From: Naumovozyma dairenensis CBS 421
Taxonomy: Eukaryota; Ascomycota; Saccharomycetes; Saccharomycetales; Saccharomycetaceae
Assembly: GCF_000227115.2 (NCBI RefSeq)
Contig: NC_016479.1
Location: 990,686-1,054,685 of the forward strand
Length of the DNA stretch: 64,000 bases
Direction of reading: 5' to 3'
Part shown: in pieces, positions 62,658-64,000 of the stretch
How the letters are laid out: the number at the start of each line of letters is the position of its first letter
How positions within the stretch are numbered: position 1 is the stretch's first letter
Translations under genes and position numbers: made by a program
Notes under the pieces: model-generated
What the model was told of the DNA's origin: nothing
The model's input: the letters and a program-made list of their open reading frames with translations, nothing else
Database searches by the model: none

Positions 62658-64000
62658 CGTAGAGTTCCGCTTGAAGAGGCTGATTTTGCAAGTTCATAGT
62701 ATGTGGCGTCAAAGTAGGTGAGCTGAAAATTCAAGCGAATGACGTTTGTACTACAATAACCTGCAGGTCCCATATTAATTTCAAAGTATGTTAAACATTC
62801 AGTCAATAGAATAAACACATTTTTGGGAATGGAAACTGTCCAGTAATACTGTTCAGTTTAAAGACATAAATATCTGCATAGCATCCGCAAGTCAATATGT
62901 AAAACTGACAGAACTAAGGAATATAACGTGGAAATAAAAGTACTGGTAGGGATTAATGATATTCATTCAGGTGTGCCAGACTCTACGGTCGCAGCTGTTT
63001 TTCTCACCCTCTTTATGAGAAGAAACATATTAAGTAAATAATATAAAACTCAGAGTTGGTCGTCTTCTTTTTTTGTATAAAATCTTGATAATTTTACGAA
63101 TTCATAGACTATTGTTCTATGTTCTGACTAAGACTCGTCTGGACATATATTTTCTCTACTTTTGTGTTTATTTGTGGATATCCAGCTGTTAAAATTCAAA
63201 ACAAAATTTTGAGCTTGGCTTCATCGAAAATTGAACTGTAGAAAGTAAATAAAATTTAACCTTCATCTCCAAGATGTGAAAATTCCTGGCTTGAATAACG
63301 TGAGGTGACCTTTATATAACGTGAGAAAATATATGAAGGAAGAAACGATGGCAGGTCACTATCGCAAAATGTATACATTTGACGGCAACCCAAAAAAGGA
63401 GATAATATTCGAATGTCCGCTGTAAATTTAAGATGCATTGTTTAAGCCCAGGTAGAGTATATAGAGAAACAACTATTAATCTGAGGGTTCTCTGAAATGA
63501 GGGATTCTCATTCGATAACCCTTGGATTGATGCTCATTCATTCCTGTCGTATAATACGAAGTCATTTTCTGTTAAATTTTACCGCTACCATGCAGTCATT
63601 ATATAAGCGAAGAACTTTTTCTTTTAGTCTCAATGGTGTATCCTAAAAAATTGAACACAACTATTAGATGGCATTGTTAGGAAGGTTATAACTTCCATTA
63701 TGAAGTTGAAGTACTATTCCTTCAGAAAATTGGGGCATTTGCCAATAAGATGGAGTACAAACAATTTCTTTTATACATAAATACTGAAAACCACCCTATA
63801 TCTTTGCCTTCTAGCAACTATTGCAAACTATAATGTACATAATTGTTATAGTAACTAGCAGAAAAATTCTGCCTCAGATTGTGGCATAATGCTGTAACTA
63901 CTGAACGATATTTTACATTATAATAAGAAGAATAATATTTCTCTGTTGGAAGGTGTATTTGTTTCAATACTTGACCTATTTGGGCCTCTCAGCATTATTA
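62658..64000. other. Gene-poor right end of window
   Basis: About 1.3 kb of AT-rich DNA. No open frame above 60 codons has any recognisable feature, and no tRNA or repeat was identified. CLB5 and THI22, which follow AXL1 in S. cerevisiae, are not seen. Confidence 0.45.

Overview
This window is nuclear DNA from a budding yeast of the family Saccharomycetaceae. The genes are compact and nearly intronless, the few introns have yeast-type signals (GTATGT donors, TACTAAC-like branch points), and gene order runs for long stretches like two regions of Saccharomyces cerevisiae. It is not S. cerevisiae itself. Genes that in S. cerevisiae lie on two different duplicated chromosomes are interleaved here (ORT1 beside ATO3; SPT6 among chromosome XVI genes). 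That pattern is expected of another post-whole-genome-duplication yeast that lost duplicates differently. I cannot name the genus.

Layout. 1-4257: a decayed Ty3/gypsy-type retrotransposon on the minus strand, with degenerate pol, no recognisable gag, and part of an LTR at each end. 4957-26686: a block matching S. cerevisiae YDR385W back to YDR374W-A: EFT2, ATO3, ORT1 (extra), COI1, YRA1, ARO10, SDH6, a broken RGA2-like gene, LSM6, ATP17, ARH1 and a histone-fold protein (probable WIP1). 27531-28532: PHO92, the last gene of that block. Between PHO92 and the next gene (28.5-30.3 kb) synteny jumps. 30272-59375: a block matching YPR138C back to YPR122W: MEP3, tRNA-Asn, RRP9, CTF4, MSS18, TOM5, SPN1, RPS23, NAT3, ANT1, YPR127W, YLH47, SPT6 (extra), CTR1, an unrecognised ORF, AXL1. 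59376-64000: gene-poor, with an intron-containing tRNA-Lys and a 1.7-kb inverted-repeat element.

Functionally this is ordinary yeast housekeeping: translation (EFT2, RPS23, tRNAs), mRNA export and RNA metabolism (YRA1, LSM6, RRP9, PHO92), chromatin and replication (SPT6, SPN1, CTF4, NAT3, WIP1), mitochondrial assembly and transport (COI1, SDH6, ATP17, ARH1, ORT1, TOM5, YLH47, MSS18) and uptake or metabolism (MEP3, CTR1, ATO3, ARO10).

The less ordinary content is mobile DNA and gene decay. Four inverted-repeat elements look like DNA transposons or their short non-autonomous derivatives. One at 21432-21787 has hAT-like ends and a perfect 8-bp target duplication. One at 23093-23230 is a near-palindrome flanked by TA. 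One at 29001-29148 shares end sequences with the 1.7-kb element at 60921-62657. In addition, the LIM-RhoGAP gene has several breaks and lacks its arginine finger, YRA1 has a one-base frameshift before its C-terminal helicase-binding box, and ARO10 is interrupted by a 21-base N gap with small frameshifts beside it.
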